64,000 nt of DNA from positions 3,915,648 to 3,979,647 of the forward strand of contig NZ_CP168006.1 of the NCBI RefSeq assembly GCF_041521385.1. The letters are read 5' to 3'. Both the position numbers and the translations under genes were made by a program. The stretch's first letter is position 1. Each line of letters begins with the position of its first letter. Positions 1-9,159 of the stretch are shown piece after piece. This stretch comes from Alcaligenes faecalis. Lineage in GTDB: Bacteria; Pseudomonadota; Gammaproteobacteria; Burkholderiales; Burkholderiaceae_B. The notes under the pieces were generated by a model. It did no database searches. It saw only the letters and a program-made list of their open reading frames with translations, and was not told the origin of the DNA.

Positions 1-2
1 GC

Positions 3-1004
3 GTGATCTTCTGTTCCTTTTCCGAAGCCGTGCGCGAGTACCCGGAGTTGGTACAAAAGTATCTGGGTACGGTTGTCCCTCCCAGCGACAACTTCTACGC
101 TGCACTGAACTCGGCCGTGTTTTCCGATGGTTCTTTTGTGTTCATCCCCAAAGGCGTACGCTGCCCGATGGAGCTGTCCACTTACTTCCGTATCAACGCC
201 CGTGACACCGGCCAGTTCGAGCGCACCTTGATCATCGCGGAAGAGGGCGCTTCGGTCAGCTACCTGGAAGGCTGTACGGCGCCGATGCGCGATGAAAACC
301 AATTGCACGCAGCGGTCGTGGAATTGGTCGCCTTGGACGACGCCAAAATCAAGTACTCCACCGTACAAAACTGGTACCCCGGCGACAAGGACGGCGTAGG
401 CGGTATTTACAACTTCGTCACCAAGCGCGGCGAATGCCGTGGCGCACGTTCGCACATCTCCTGGACGCAGGTTGAAACCGGCTCGGCTATCACCTGGAAA
501 TATCCTAGCGTGGTGTTGCGCGGCGACGACTCCCAAGGTGAGTTCTACTCGGTTGCCCTGAGCAACCACCGTCAACAAGCCGATACCGGCACCAAGATGA
601 TTCATATGGGACGCAATACCCGCAGCACGATTATCTCCAAGGGGATTTCGGCGGGCCAAGGTATCAATACCTATCGCGGCCTGGTTCGTATTACCCCCAA
701 GGCAGAAAACGCCCGCAATTACACCCAGTGTGATTCGCTGCTGATCGGCAAGCACTGCGCTGCACACACCTTCCCGACGATGGAAGTGCAGAATCCCAGC
801 GCCAGTGTGGAACACGAAGCAACGGCTTCGCGCATTGGCGAGGACCAGCTCTTTTACGCCATGCAGCGCGGCCTGACTGCCGAAGATGCCGTCTCCATGA
901 TCGTGAACGGCTTTTGTAAAGAAGTGATTAAAGAATTGCCCATGGAGTTTGCGGTCGAAGCACAGAATTTGCTCGGCGTCAGCTTGGAAGGCAGTGTAGG
1001 TTAA
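3..1004 (+). CDS. sufB: Fe-S cluster assembly scaffold SufB (5' end outside window)
   Basis: C-terminal 333 residues of SufB, the core subunit of the SufBC2D scaffold that assembles Fe-S clusters in the cytosol. The reading frame is open from the window edge and family members are about 480 residues, so roughly 150 N-terminal residues lie upstream; the GTG at position 3 is internal, not a start. Typical SufB blocks are visible: [19 protein letters not shown] near the edge, an EGCTAP motif, and a C-terminal half rich in conserved His, Glu and Cys ([35 protein letters not shown]). It is followed 13 bases later by sufC. An iscR-like regulator may lie upstream, outside the window. Confidence 0.97.
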   Translation: MIFCSFSEAVREYPELVQKYLGTVVPPSDNFYAALNSAVFSDGSFVFIPKGVRCPMELSTYFRINARDTGQFERTLIIAEEGASVSYLEGCTAPMRDENQLHAAVVELVALDDAKIKYSTVQNWYPGDKDGVGGIYNFVTKRGECRGARSHISWTQVETGSAITWKYPSVVLRGDDSQGEFYSVALSNHRQQADTGTKMIHMGRNTRSTIISKGISAGQGINTYRGLVRITPKAENARNYTQCDSLLIGKHCAAHTFPTMEVQNPSASVEHEATASRIGEDQLFYAMQRGLTAEDAVSMIVNGFCKEVIKELPMEFAVEAQNLLGVSLEGSVG

Positions 1005-1017
1005 GGAGAATAATGAA

Positions 1018-1797
1018 ATGCTGACGATTAAAGATTTGCGCGCTTCGGTTGAAGATAAACCTATCCTTAAAGGCCTGAACCTGGAAATCAAACCCGGTGA
1101 AGTCCACGCCATCATGGGCCCGAATGGCTCGGGCAAGAGCACCTTGTCCCAGGTTCTGGCTGGTCGTGAAGACTACACTGTGGAAGGTGGTTCGGTTGAT
1201 TGGCAGGGTCAAGACCTGCTGGAAATGAAGATTGAAGACCGCGCCCGTTCCGGTCTGTTCCTGGCATTCCAGTACCCCATCGAAATTCCCGGTGTGTCCA
1301 ACGCCTATTTTCTGCGTGCTTCCGTGAACGCTGTGCGTCGTCATCAGGGCTTGCCTGAGCTGGACGCCATGGACTTCCTCAAGCGCGTGAAAGAGGAAAT
1401 GAAGATTGTGGGAATGCGTGAAGAGTTTCTGTACCGCTCCGTGAACGAAGGCTTCTCTGGCGGCGAAAAGAAACGCAATGAAGTCCTGCAAATGAGCCTG
1501 CTGGAACCGAAGTTGGCCATTCTGGACGAAACCGACTCCGGTCTGGATATTGATGCGTTGCGCGTGGTTGCTGACGGCGTGAACCGTCTGCGTTCCCCCG
1601 AGCGTTCCTTGCTGGTGATCACTCACTACCAACGTCTGCTGGACTACATCGTGCCTGACTTTGTGCATGTGTTGGCCGGTGGCCAGATCATTCGTTCCGG
1701 TGGCCGTGAATTGGCTCTGGAACTGGAAGAGCGCGGCTACGGTTGGGTGCTGGAACAAGCTGCCGCCGAACAAAAAGCCAAGGGAGCTGCGGTATGA
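1018..1797 (+). CDS. sufC: Fe-S cluster assembly ATPase SufC
   Basis: ABC-type ATPase of the SufBC2D complex; its ATP-driven dimerisation drives conformational change of the SufB-SufD scaffold. A Walker A motif GPNGSGKST lies at residues 34-42, the signature [10 protein letters not shown] follows, and Walker B reads [12 protein letters not shown], with the SufC-specific ETDSGLD in place of the usual DEPTSALD. At 259 residues it has the usual family length and no membrane segment. The start is set by AAGGAG at 1003-1008, ten bases upstream; a nearer ATG at 1013 is out of frame. Its TGA overlaps the sufD start (ATGA), indicating translational coupling. Confidence 0.98.
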   Translation: MLTIKDLRASVEDKPILKGLNLEIKPGEVHAIMGPNGSGKSTLSQVLAGREDYTVEGGSVDWQGQDLLEMKIEDRARSGLFLAFQYPIEIPGVSNAYFLRASVNAVRRHQGLPELDAMDFLKRVKEEMKIVGMREEFLYRSVNEGFSGGEKKRNEVLQMSLLEPKLAILDETDSGLDIDALRVVADGVNRLRSPERSLLVITHYQRLLDYIVPDFVHVLAGGQIIRSGGRELALELEERGYGWVLEQAAAEQKAKGAAV

Positions 1798-3101
1798 GTC
1801 TGCCGGATTGGGTCAACAGCTTTGCCGCTCAGGCTGCACAAGCACCTGGAGCCGGCCTGCCATGGCTAAGCGCCGTGCGTCAGCGCGCGCTGGATCGTTT
1901 CGCACAGGAAGGCTGGCCAACGACGCGTATTGAAGCCTGGCATCACACCTCTTTGGCTTTGCTGGAGCAGCAACGTTTTGCGCCTCAGAAATCGGCTTCG
2001 GCTGCGGAACTGGTGGCCTCGGTGCGCCAACAGGAAGACGGCTACTTCCTGGTCTTTGTGGACGGTCACTACGATGCGGCTTTGTCGCACCTGAATGAAT
2101 TGCCAGCGGGCGTACGCTTGGCCTCGCTCAGTGCCTGTCTGGAACAGGATGCAGACTGGTTGCAACAGGCTTACGGGGATGAGTCCCGGGGCGCTTCGAC
2201 TGCTGCCTTGAACCTGGCTTTGGCTCAGGATGGTGCTGCCTTGCATATTGCTGCTGGCAAGCACCTGGAACAGCCTGTTCATTTGGTTTTTGTACGCACG
2301 CAAGGCGGCAGTGCCAGCTTCACGCGTAATCTGATTTCCTTGGAGTCCGGTGCCAGTGCGACTGTGGTGGAACATTATCTGGGCCAGGACGGGGCTGACG
2401 CTTCCTTGAGCAGCGTAGTGACTCGCCTGAACGTCTCCTCTGATGCCAACCTGACGCACATGAAACTGCAGCAGGAAGCGGTGCAAGACTTCCACCTGGC
2501 TGCCATTGATGTGCAGCAAGGGCGTGGTTCGGTGTTTAATTCGCACTCTTTGTCGTTCGGTGCTCGTATTGCCCGTAACGATATTGCTACCGTCTTTAAC
2601 GGCGAACGCTGCGAAACCCTGTTCAATGGTTTGTACTTTGTAGACGGTCGCCGTCACGTAGACCACAACACCATCATTGATCATGCTCAGCCGAATTGCC
2701 AAAGCCGTGAGTTCTATCGCGGTATTCTGGCCGACACGGCCCGAGGTGTGTTCTGCGGTCGTGTCCTGGTAGGCAAGGGTGCTGACGGTACGGACTCGGT
2801 ACAGCGTTCGGATAGCTTGCTTTTGTCCAAGATGGCCCGTGCAGATTCCCGCCCCGAGCTGGAAATTTATGCCGATGACGTCAAGTGCGCCCATGGAGCC
2901 ACTGTGGGGCAGTTGGATGCAGATAGCTTGTTCTACCTGCGTTCGCGTGGCATGACCATGGAAGATGCACGCAATATGCTGATCTACGCATTTGCCGCTC
3001 AGTCCTTGGAACGTATCGCTTCCGAGAGCCTGCGTAGCCGTGCCACAGTTGGTATCAATGCTTTGTTGCCTGGCGGTCTTGCCCTTGGAGAGCTTGCATG
3101 A
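1794..3101 (+). CDS. sufD: Fe-S cluster assembly protein SufD
   Basis: SufD is the SufB paralogue that completes the scaffold and helps iron entry. The protein is 435 residues when started at the ATG overlapping the sufC stop; the open frame extends further upstream, but that part lies inside sufC and carries no start signal. The C-terminal part shows SufD hallmarks: [26 protein letters not shown] is recognisable at 2623-2700, followed by [13 protein letters not shown] and [15 protein letters not shown], which contains the conserved Cys/His near the SufB-SufD interface. It overlaps sufS by four bases (ATGA). Confidence 0.97.
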   Translation: MSLPDWVNSFAAQAAQAPGAGLPWLSAVRQRALDRFAQEGWPTTRIEAWHHTSLALLEQQRFAPQKSASAAELVASVRQQEDGYFLVFVDGHYDAALSHLNELPAGVRLASLSACLEQDADWLQQAYGDESRGASTAALNLALAQDGAALHIAAGKHLEQPVHLVFVRTQGGSASFTRNLISLESGASATVVEHYLGQDGADASLSSVVTRLNVSSDANLTHMKLQQEAVQDFHLAAIDVQQGRGSVFNSHSLSFGARIARNDIATVFNGERCETLFNGLYFVDGRRHVDHNTIIDHAQPNCQSREFYRGILADTARGVFCGRVLVGKGADGTDSVQRSDSLLLSKMARADSRPELEIYADDVKCAHGATVGQLDADSLFYLRSRGMTMEDARNMLIYAFAAQSLERIASESLRSRATVGINALLPGGLALGELA

Positions 3102-4345
3102 ATGCGCCTATGCCCGTAACTGCTGCTGGTTTGCTGAATCACCGCGAGGATTTTCCTATCCTGGCTCGTCCCATTCGGGGCCAACGTCTGTCCTATCTGG
3201 ACAACGGTGCGACGACGCAAAAGCCGCGCTCGGTCATTGAGGCTGAAGCGCGATTCTATGAGCAGTCCAATGCCAACATCCACCGTGGTGTGCATTGGTT
3301 GTCTCAGCATGCTACTGAGCTGTACGATCAGGCCAGAAGTACAGTGCGGGCATTTCTGAATGCCGCGCGCGACGAAGAAATTGTGTTTACGCGTGGCACC
3401 ACAGAATCCATCAACCTGGTGGCCTATAGCTGGGGCATGGACAACCTGAAAGCAGGCGATGAAATCTTGCTGACAGGCCTGGAGCATCACTCCAATATTG
3501 TGCCTTGGCAACTGGTGGCTCAACGCACAGGCGCCGTCATCCGCGTAGTGCCTGTGCTGGATAATGGTGAGCTGGACCAGGAAGCGTTCAAGCAACTGCT
3601 TAACGAGAAAACCCGTTTGCTGGGTTTGGTGCATGTCTCCAATGCCTTGGGTACGATCAACCCTGTTGCTGAAATGACCCGTCAGGCACATGCTGTCGGT
3701 GCCAAAGTGCTGGTCGATGGTGCTCAATCCGTTCCCCACGGTGTGGTGGACGTACAAGCTCTGGATGCGGATTTTTACACGTTTTCGGCCCATAAACTGT
3801 ACGGTCCTACCGGCATGGGCGCCTTGTACGTGCGCTACGAGATTCTGGACAGCATGTCGCCCTGGATGGGCGGCGGTGACATGATCACCACCGTCAGTTT
3901 CGAGAAAAGTAATTACGCGCCTGTGCCACAGCGCTTTGAGGCGGGTACGCCCAATATCGCTGGTGCCATTACCATGGCTGCCGCTATCGACTATCTGATG
4001 GATATCGGTATGCAGCGCATAGCGGATCATGAGGCCTTGTTGCTGGACTATGCAACACAAGCCTTGCTGGCCATGCCAGGTATTCGCATTATCGGTACGG
4101 CTGCACACAAGGCAGGCATTGTGTCCTTCCTGGTCGATGGCATTCACCCGCATGACCTGGGCACCATTCTGGACATGGACGGCGTAGCCGTGCGTGCCGG
4201 TCACCACTGTGCCATGCCCTTGATGACGCGCTTTGGCATTCCCGGTACGGCTCGTGCCTCCTTTGCCTTGTACAACGATTACGCTGATATTGACGCTTTG
4301 CTGGGCAGCCTGCGCAAAGCTCAAAAACTATTTGGAGTTGGCTAA
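3098..4345 (+). CDS. sufS: Class II cysteine desulfurase SufS
   Basis: PLP-dependent enzyme that takes sulfur from L-cysteine, leaving alanine and a protein-bound persulfide for cluster assembly. At 415 residues it matches the family. The PLP lysine is K233 in FSAHKLYGPTG, and the persulfide cysteine is C371 in GHHCAMPLM, the short active-site loop typical of class II enzymes. RAGHHCA and the ANIHRGVHWLS block near the N-terminus are also SufS-like. The gene overlaps sufD by four bases and is followed directly by sufU. The partner acceptor is therefore probably SufU rather than SufE, which is absent here. Confidence 0.97.
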   Translation: MNAPMPVTAAGLLNHREDFPILARPIRGQRLSYLDNGATTQKPRSVIEAEARFYEQSNANIHRGVHWLSQHATELYDQARSTVRAFLNAARDEEIVFTRGTTESINLVAYSWGMDNLKAGDEILLTGLEHHSNIVPWQLVAQRTGAVIRVVPVLDNGELDQEAFKQLLNEKTRLLGLVHVSNALGTINPVAEMTRQAHAVGAKVLVDGAQSVPHGVVDVQALDADFYTFSAHKLYGPTGMGALYVRYEILDSMSPWMGGGDMITTVSFEKSNYAPVPQRFEAGTPNIAGAITMAAAIDYLMDIGMQRIADHEALLLDYATQALLAMPGIRIIGTAAHKAGIVSFLVDGIHPHDLGTILDMDGVAVRAGHHCAMPLMTRFGIPGTARASFALYNDYADIDALLGSLRKAQKLFGVG

Positions 4346-4798
4346 ATGAGCCAGGATTTCGACGGGCTGCGCGAGCTCTACCAAGAGGTCATTTTTGACC
4401 ACAACCGTAGCCCGCGTAACTTTGAAGTAATAGAAAATGCCAGCCATTTTGCCAATGGCCATAATCCGCTGTGCGGGGATCAACTGGCTGTGTATGCCGT
4501 GGTTGAAGATGGCATTGTGCAGAAAGTCAGTTTTGTGGGGCATGGCTGCGCGATTTCCAAAGCCTCGGCATCTCTGATGACCGAAGCGGTGAAGGGCCTG
4601 AGTCTGGCCGAGTTTGAGTCTCTCTTTCAAGATATGCATGCCATGCTGACAGAGGCCCATCCCGATCGAGATCTGGGCAAGCTGGAAGTGTTATCGGGCG
4701 TGCGTGAATTTCCCGCACGGGTTAAATGTGCCACGCTGGCCTGGCATACCCTGCATAACGCCATCAATCAGGCCAAAGAAACCGCGCAAACCGAATAA
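4346..4798 (+). CDS. sufU: SufU-type sulfur acceptor / IscU-like protein
   Basis: A 150-residue member of the SufU branch of the IscU/NifU N-terminal fold, which takes persulfide sulfur from SufS in a zinc-dependent reaction. Three conserved cysteine blocks are visible: NPLCGDQ (C43), HGCAISKAS and VKCATLAWH. The longer spacing before the last block, with LEVLSGVREFPARVKCA, is the SufU-specific insertion relative to IscU. The start codon follows the sufS stop with no gap. A SufS/SufU pair is best studied in Gram-positive bacteria, but this sufSU arrangement also occurs in Burkholderiales. Confidence 0.92.
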   Translation: MSQDFDGLRELYQEVIFDHNRSPRNFEVIENASHFANGHNPLCGDQLAVYAVVEDGIVQKVSFVGHGCAISKASASLMTEAVKGLSLAEFESLFQDMHAMLTEAHPDRDLGKLEVLSGVREFPARVKCATLAWHTLHNAINQAKETAQTE

Positions 4799-4813
4799 AG
4801 GCGCAAACAAGCC

Positions 4814-5374
4814 ATGAGCTACTTTGAACGACATGATGTGCTGGTCAGCCGGGATTGCCCGGCTGTCAGTATCCCTTACGGTGCTCCCGTTACGATCGAA
4901 GCGGGTTGTACAGCAACGATTACCCAGAAGCTGGGTGGCAGCTATACCGTGATGGTAGAGGGCAACCTGTACCGGATTGAAGGTGTCGATGCCGATGCGC
5001 TGGGGTTTGAGTCCCAGGATAAGCCCGAGGTTTTTGTACCTGAGCTGCCCCTGAGCGAAAAAACCATTGAAGACGCCGCCTGGATTGTGTTGGCTAGCGT
5101 TTATGATCCAGAGATTCCGGTTGATATTGTTAATCTGGGCTTGGTGTACGCCTGTCACGTAAACCAGACTGGGCCAGACACGTTTTCCATTACCATGGAC
5201 ATGACGCTGACAGCTCCGGGTTGCGGTATGGGCACCATGATCGCTGATGAAGCCCGCTATAAGCTGGAGACCATCCAAGGTGTGGAAAAGGCGGTGGTGG
5301 ATTTGGTTTGGGACCCGCCATGGAGCCGGGAACGGATGAGTGAATCAGCCCGTTTGCAACTGGGCATGTTGTAA
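4814..5374 (+). CDS. sufT: Fe-S assembly/maturation protein SufT (MIP18/DUF59 family)
   Basis: A 186-residue protein with a C-terminal MIP18 (DUF59) domain, roughly residues 88-180. It contains DPEIPVDIVNLGLVY and the cysteine motif TLTAPGCGMG, both typical of SufT. Known SufT proteins help mature Fe-S proteins under high demand, probably by passing clusters from the scaffold. The N-terminal ~80 residues form the SufT-specific extension seen in operon-encoded family members. It is the last gene of the suf operon, 15 bases after sufU, with its own weak ribosome binding site, and is followed by a strong terminator. Confidence 0.9.
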   Translation: MSYFERHDVLVSRDCPAVSIPYGAPVTIEAGCTATITQKLGGSYTVMVEGNLYRIEGVDADALGFESQDKPEVFVPELPLSEKTIEDAAWIVLASVYDPEIPVDIVNLGLVYACHVNQTGPDTFSITMDMTLTAPGCGMGTMIADEARYKLETIQGVEKAVVDLVWDPPWSRERMSESARLQLGML

Positions 5375-5379
5375 TCCTG

Positions 5380-5407
5380 AAAAAGCCTGCGATTAGCAGG
5401 CTTTTTC
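5380..5407. terminator. Bidirectional terminator between sufT and the CsgD-like gene
   Basis: AAAAAGCCTGC and GCAGGCTTTTT form an 11-bp perfect stem around a GATTA loop. A-tract and T-tract on the two sides let it serve both convergent genes. The stop codon of the minus-strand regulator (5393-5395) lies inside the hairpin loop, so the end of that reading frame is part of the terminator. Confidence 0.9.
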
Positions 5408-6157
5408 GATAGGGGTGTTGGGCATCCCTAGCCTGGCCCCTTTGGAGACCGCGTGATAGACGGCCTCGTTGCGGTTGTGTACGTTCATTCGCATATACAG
5501 GGTTTCGGCATGCGCCTTGGCCGTAGCCGACGAAATATTCAATTGCCGGGCCACGCCCTTGATGGTCATGCCGCGCGCCAATAGCACCAGCACCTCGTAC
5601 TGGCGCGGCGTCAGGCCCAACAACCGTGCTTCGTCAAGATGCTCAGTTTCTGGATTGGCGGGCGGCCAGCGTACGGGTTCGTAGGAAGTAATCAGATTGT
5701 CGGGCTGCGCCGGAAAAGGCGAGGGACTCGATGGCTTCGTTATAGACGTGGCCATTGTCGTCGTTGGACGCTGGGGCACAGGCGATGGAAAACAGGAGCC
5801 ACCGGCCAATACCAGATTGATGGAAGCCGCCATCAACTCCGGTGTGGCGGTCTTGAGCAAATGCCCCATGACGCCGGCAGGCATGTCCTGAAGTGCAGGC
5901 AACTCGTAGTAGGATTCGGCCATCAAGAGTACGGCGCTGGGTTGCAGACTGCGGTGTGCATCAGCCAGCAGCTTCAGACAGGCCTCGGCGGATGGTACTG
6001 ACAAGAGTAGCAGCTCACAACGCCGTGTCTGCAGACCTGTTTCCATTGACTCGTAATCCATGCTGAGCAGCTCCGCACTGGGCAGGGTGTCTGCCAGCAG
6101 CCGTACGATACCCAACCTGAATAAGGTGTGTGGTTCCATGACGATAATTGTTGTCAT
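5393..6157 (-). CDS. LuxR-family response-regulator-like protein, probable CsgD-type biofilm regulator
   Basis: A 254-residue protein with an N-terminal receiver-like domain (about 1-120), a Pro/Ser/Thr-rich linker (about 125-175) and a C-terminal LuxR helix-turn-helix (about 180-240: LTPRQYEVLVLLARGMTIKG, then ISSATAKAHAETLYMRM). The receiver is degenerate: the acidic pair is replaced by MEPH and the phospho-acceptor position falls in LLLLSVPS without an Asp, as in CsgD of enterics, so it probably does not use phosphotransfer. The start has a good site (AGGGAGACAT). It lies on the same strand as the curli genes, 388 bases downstream of the curlin, which makes control of curli and the adjacent pga genes likely but unproven. 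Confidence 0.8.
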   Translation of the reverse strand: MTTIIVMEPHTLFRLGIVRLLADTLPSAELLSMDYESMETGLQTRRCELLLLSVPSAEACLKLLADAHRSLQPSAVLLMAESYYELPALQDMPAGVMGHLLKTATPELMAASINLVLAGGSCFPSPVPQRPTTTMATSITKPSSPSPFPAQPDNLITSYEPVRWPPANPETEHLDEARLLGLTPRQYEVLVLLARGMTIKGVARQLNISSATAKAHAETLYMRMNVHNRNEAVYHAVSKGARLGMPNTPIEKAC

Positions 6158-6487
6158 TTTATGTCTCCCTAGCAGCGTCTATAGGCTCTATGTCATTACG
6201 TTGAATAAGCCTTTTGTTGGATTGCTTGTGTCATTGTTCTTGGTCGTTATGGGTGTTTTCGTTTCTGTATCGCGGTTGCGCAGCCTAATTATCAGGTGAC
6301 GAACCATATTCAGGGCTGACGAATTATGTGAAATTGTTAATGATTGTTTGGATTTGTTTAAACTTGATTATTTAAACGCCAAACTGTGCCAAAAAGCTCG
6401 GATTAGGTATCTGGAAAGCTTTATAAACTGGGGTTACTCCTACGCTCCATAACCCTTAAATCTTTTTCATATCAATGGCTTGGGTGT
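6158..6487. other. AT-rich regulatory interval upstream of the CsgD-like gene
   Basis: About 330 bases without a credible gene. They hold the presumed promoter of the minus-strand LuxR-type regulator. An inverted repeat GTTTAAA (6356-6362) / TTTAAAC (6371-6377) is the clearest candidate operator, and the heptamer TGACGAA occurs twice 20 bases apart (6297, 6317). I could not fix a -35/-10 pair with confidence. Confidence 0.4.
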
Positions 6488-6526
6488 TGTCAGCGGCGAC
6501 TACTATATAACATACCGCCGCTGACA
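6488..6526 (-). terminator. Hairpin downstream of the curlin gene
   Basis: TGTCAGCGGCG and CGCCGCTGACA form an 11-bp perfect GC-rich stem with a 17-base AT-rich loop, starting 19 bases after the curlin stop codon. It lacks a strong T-tract, so it may act as a transcript-stabilising stem as much as a terminator. Confidence 0.6.
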
Positions 6527-6545
6527 GGTAGCTTAAATAAGCCGG

Positions 6546-7655
6546 TTAATGTTGGTTGACATACGCATTGTTGAAATTACCCGTTTGGGTAACGGTGCTG
6601 TTGTGGTTCAGGCCGCTTTGCACCACTTGGGCGCGGTTGCCCCAACCGTTCTGCATAACCGACGAGTCCAGGTTGAAACCGACCTGGGTGACCACGGCCT
6701 TGTTGTAGCCGCCACCCTGGCTGATGTAGGAGTCGTTGCCGATACCTGCTTGGGAGTTGTAGGCGTCGTTGCCCAGGCCGCTTTGGATGATGTTGCTGTC
6801 GTTGCTGTAGCCCGTCTGTTCCGTAACGGCTTTGTTATGCGAGCCGCTCTGGACAATACTGGCGTGCAGGCGATCTGAATTGCCCCACCACGTGCCGGTT
6901 TGGCTGATGGTGGCATCATTTTTGTGGCCACCACCCTGGACGACGGAGGCGTTCGAGTTGGAGACATTCCACTGATCGATCACGCCTTTGTCGTACTTGC
7001 CGCTGTCGGTGATGCTGGCAGTTGAGCCCGTACTTTTGTATTGATTGATATACGCATCTCCTTTGTACCCCGATTGGGTAATGAAGGCGTTGACATTGCT
7101 GCTGTTGTTCTGTTCGATGACCGAGTCGTTGCGCGCGCCGCTGTCGTTGATGACAGCCAGTGCGTCACGGGTTCGGTATTGATTGACATAGGCGTCGCCC
7201 ATTTGCCCCGTTTGGTTTACCCAGGCTTGGTCACCGGTACTGCGGACTTGTTCCACAACTGCTTGATTGTCCGAGCGTACTTGCTTGATGCCGATTTGTG
7301 ATCCGTTTGCCTGCCATTGGCTGGCAAAGGCGTCGTTGCGATTGCGCGACTGCGTGATGGTGATCGTGGCGTTGCCGCCGCTGCGACTTTGTTCCACTAC
7401 AGCCTTGTTGTCGTTGCCGTTGATGACCTTCACGGTGGTGCGAACCGTACCGTTATCCCACTGATTGATGTAATCGTCGTTACGGTCTCCCTTCACGTCG
7501 ATGGTCGCGTTGGCGTTGATGTTGTGGCTTTGAAGAACGACGCCTTTGTTGAAGCTGCCGGTCTGCGTTACGGTGGCGTTGTCAGCCAGCGCCAGTGTGG
7601 GCAGTGCCAGCGCGGTGCCCAGGGCCATAGCTAATGTGGACAGTTTGCCGTTCAT
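6546..7655 (-). CDS. csgA: Curlin, single long major subunit with about 15 repeats
   Basis: A 369-residue secreted amyloid subunit. The ATG at 7655 follows GAGGAGAAGTAT; the frame is open further upstream but without a start signal. A signal peptide (about 24 residues, ending LPTLALA) is followed by about 15 imperfect repeats of 20-25 residues rich in Asn, Gln, Gly and Ser, of the form NAxVxQxG...NxAxVxQ, ending in NNAYVNQH. Enteric CsgA and CsgB each have about five. Some repeats (for example TGNFNNAYVNQH) are CsgA-like, while others have charged or Asp-substituted positions such as ITDSG and VINDSG, reminiscent of CsgB or gatekeeper repeats. No separate csgB or csgC is present. It lies 89 bases after csgG and is probably exported through CsgG. 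Confidence 0.9.
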   Translation of the reverse strand: MNGKLSTLAMALGTALALPTLALADNATVTQTGSFNKGVVLQSHNINANATIDVKGDRNDDYINQWDNGTVRTTVKVINGNDNKAVVEQSRSGGNATITITQSRNRNDAFASQWQANGSQIGIKQVRSDNQAVVEQVRSTGDQAWVNQTGQMGDAYVNQYRTRDALAVINDSGARNDSVIEQNNSSNVNAFITQSGYKGDAYINQYKSTGSTASITDSGKYDKGVIDQWNVSNSNASVVQGGGHKNDATISQTGTWWGNSDRLHASIVQSGSHNKAVTEQTGYSNDSNIIQSGLGNDAYNSQAGIGNDSYISQGGGYNKAVVTQVGFNLDSSVMQNGWGNRAQVVQSGLNHNSTVTQTGNFNNAYVNQH

Positions 7656-7744
7656 ATACTTCTCCTCAGTGCATGTCGAAGACCGTTGTTTGGAAAAAGA
7701 GCGGTGGCCGGTCTTCTCGGAACCACCGCGCTGTCTGCTCGTGT

Positions 7745-8713
7745 TCAACTGCCGGTGACCGGAGCGGTTTGCACCGCATTGCTTGTGGCTTCATTGGGCT
7801 GCATGGTCCCGGGATCGGCTGCAGAGGCCTGGGTGCGCAGGCTCCGGTAGGTTTCGTTTTGTTTGAGGTAGTTCTGCACGATGGGGTTGTTACGGTCGGC
7901 CTCGTTTTTCAACCTCCATTGGCCTTCCTTCATGCCTTGCACGATCAGATGCACCACCGCCGATTCAATGGCTTCTTTGACCGAGAGCTGGGCCGGTTCG
8001 TTGTTGGTTACGCCGGCCTCGATTTCCAGCAGGTCTTTGAAGTTCACGAACTTGTAGACGCTGGGCCGAACTTCGTAGGAAAAGATGGTCTTGGTGGTGG
8101 ACACGCTTTGCAAAATGTTGCCGGTGCGTACATCGATGGCGCGCAGGTTGACGGTGACTTGGTCGACCCGATACTGGGTAGACAGGCCGACGCCCAGAAA
8201 GCGTGCGCCCGCGCCGCCTGTGCGCACATTGCTTTCATAGGAGATGATGCCTCCATCCATCATGATTTCGGCCGGGGCCAGCGGCGGGATGTTGATAGAG
8301 GTGCGCTGGCCGTTTTCCTGTGATCCGTCCAGGGCGCGCACGATACGCCGCTCGGTCAGCAGTTCCTGCAGGCTTTCGCGCTCGACCGGAGTGAACCAGC
8401 GCGAGTCACGCAAGGCTTTGACCAGCAGGGCGGCGGCTCCCTGGGTGACGGAGGTGGAAAAGGAGCTGTCCGGATTGGGCTTGTATTGGCCGGTCTGGTC
8501 ACGAAACCCGTAGACGGCCACGGTCAGGCGCTGGGCGGGCGCAGGCAGCTCCAGCAGATCGTGCGTGGCTGGCGAGGGAGGCGTCAGATAGGCAGAGCTT
8601 TTGACATCGGCCGGGGTGGAGGGCATGGCGCAGGCGGCCAGGGTCGAGGTCAGGGCCAGCACGCTTAGCAGGCGCGTTGGGCGCGCGTTCAGGATGGTCA
8701 ATGTGCTCGTCAT
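7745..8713 (-). CDS. csgG: Curli secretion channel lipoprotein CsgG
   Basis: A 322-residue outer-membrane lipoprotein that forms the nonameric curlin secretion pore. The N-terminal signal ends in a lipobox LAAC with the lipidated Cys at residue 28, about 12 residues longer than in the enteric protein. Strong CsgG family blocks follow: VAVYGFRDQTGQYKPNPDS, FSTSVTQGAAALLVKALRDS, RWFTPVERESLQELLTERR, GGIISYESNVRTGGAGARF and SYEVRPSVYKFVNF. The constriction region falls in the segment between the ESNV and TGN blocks. It overlaps csgF by four bases (ATGA) and precedes the curlin gene, so one csgEFG-A transcript is likely. Confidence 0.96.
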   Translation of the reverse strand: MTSTLTILNARPTRLLSVLALTSTLAACAMPSTPADVKSSAYLTPPSPATHDLLELPAPAQRLTVAVYGFRDQTGQYKPNPDSSFSTSVTQGAAALLVKALRDSRWFTPVERESLQELLTERRIVRALDGSQENGQRTSINIPPLAPAEIMMDGGIISYESNVRTGGAGARFLGVGLSTQYRVDQVTVNLRAIDVRTGNILQSVSTTKTIFSYEVRPSVYKFVNFKDLLEIEAGVTNNEPAQLSVKEAIESAVVHLIVQGMKEGQWRLKNEADRNNPIVQNYLKQNETYRSLRTQASAADPGTMQPNEATSNAVQTAPVTGS

Positions 8714-9144
8714 GGTTGAATCACCCGGAAAGTAGTGGAGGCGCCGGTGATCCGGTCCGTGGTGGTGATCGTCAGTGCTCCGCCGCCGATATCGACGACG
8801 CTGACAGTAAAGCTGCCAGTCTCGAACGTGCCGGGTACAAATTTGCCGTTACTGTCCACAAACTGCGAGGACGCGGCCGAGGCCAGACGGCTGAGTACCG
8901 AGCGTTCCAACTGATCGTTGAAGTCCTGAAAGGGTGTGCGCTGCTCAAAGGACGAGCCCAGGTCTTCGGCGTCGGGGTCTGTGTGCTTGTTGGTGACCTG
9001 GGCCGAGTTCAGCAGCCATTGCCCATTGAGCGGGCTGCCGCCGAAGTTCGGATTGACGGGGGTATAGATCAGTTCGGTCGCATGGACGGGGGCAAATAGC
9101 GCACCGGTCAGCAGAGCGGAGGCAAGGGGCAGGAAAGTCTTCAC
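8710..9144 (-). CDS. csgF: Curli assembly factor CsgF
   Basis: A 144-residue secreted protein with a signal peptide of about 22 residues (ending APVHA). The mature start contains ELIYTPVNPNFGGSPLNG, the conserved CsgF N-terminus that inserts into the CsgG pore as a second constriction and couples secretion to nucleation at the cell surface. The C-terminal half resembles the CsgF neck and head (FVDSNGKFVPGTFETGSF, IGGGALTITTTDR). It sits between csgE and csgG and overlaps csgG. With no CsgB here, CsgF may be the main factor holding the fibre to the surface. Confidence 0.95.
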   Translation of the reverse strand: MKTFLPLASALLTGALFAPVHATELIYTPVNPNFGGSPLNGQWLLNSAQVTNKHTDPDAEDLGSSFEQRTPFQDFNDQLERSVLSRLASAASSQFVDSNGKFVPGTFETGSFTVSVVDIGGGALTITTTDRITGASTTFRVIQP

Positions 9145-9159
9145 GTTATGTCTCTCTTA

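Noticed and set aside
2999..4324. A 441-codon open frame on the minus strand opposite sufS
   Set aside because: Shadow of sufS, which has all catalytic motifs; the antisense product has no recognisable domain.
6297..6323. Direct repeat TGACGAA, 20 bases apart, upstream of the CsgD-like gene
   Set aside because: Seven bases in AT-rich DNA is too short to claim as an operator; it is only mentioned in the description of the interval.
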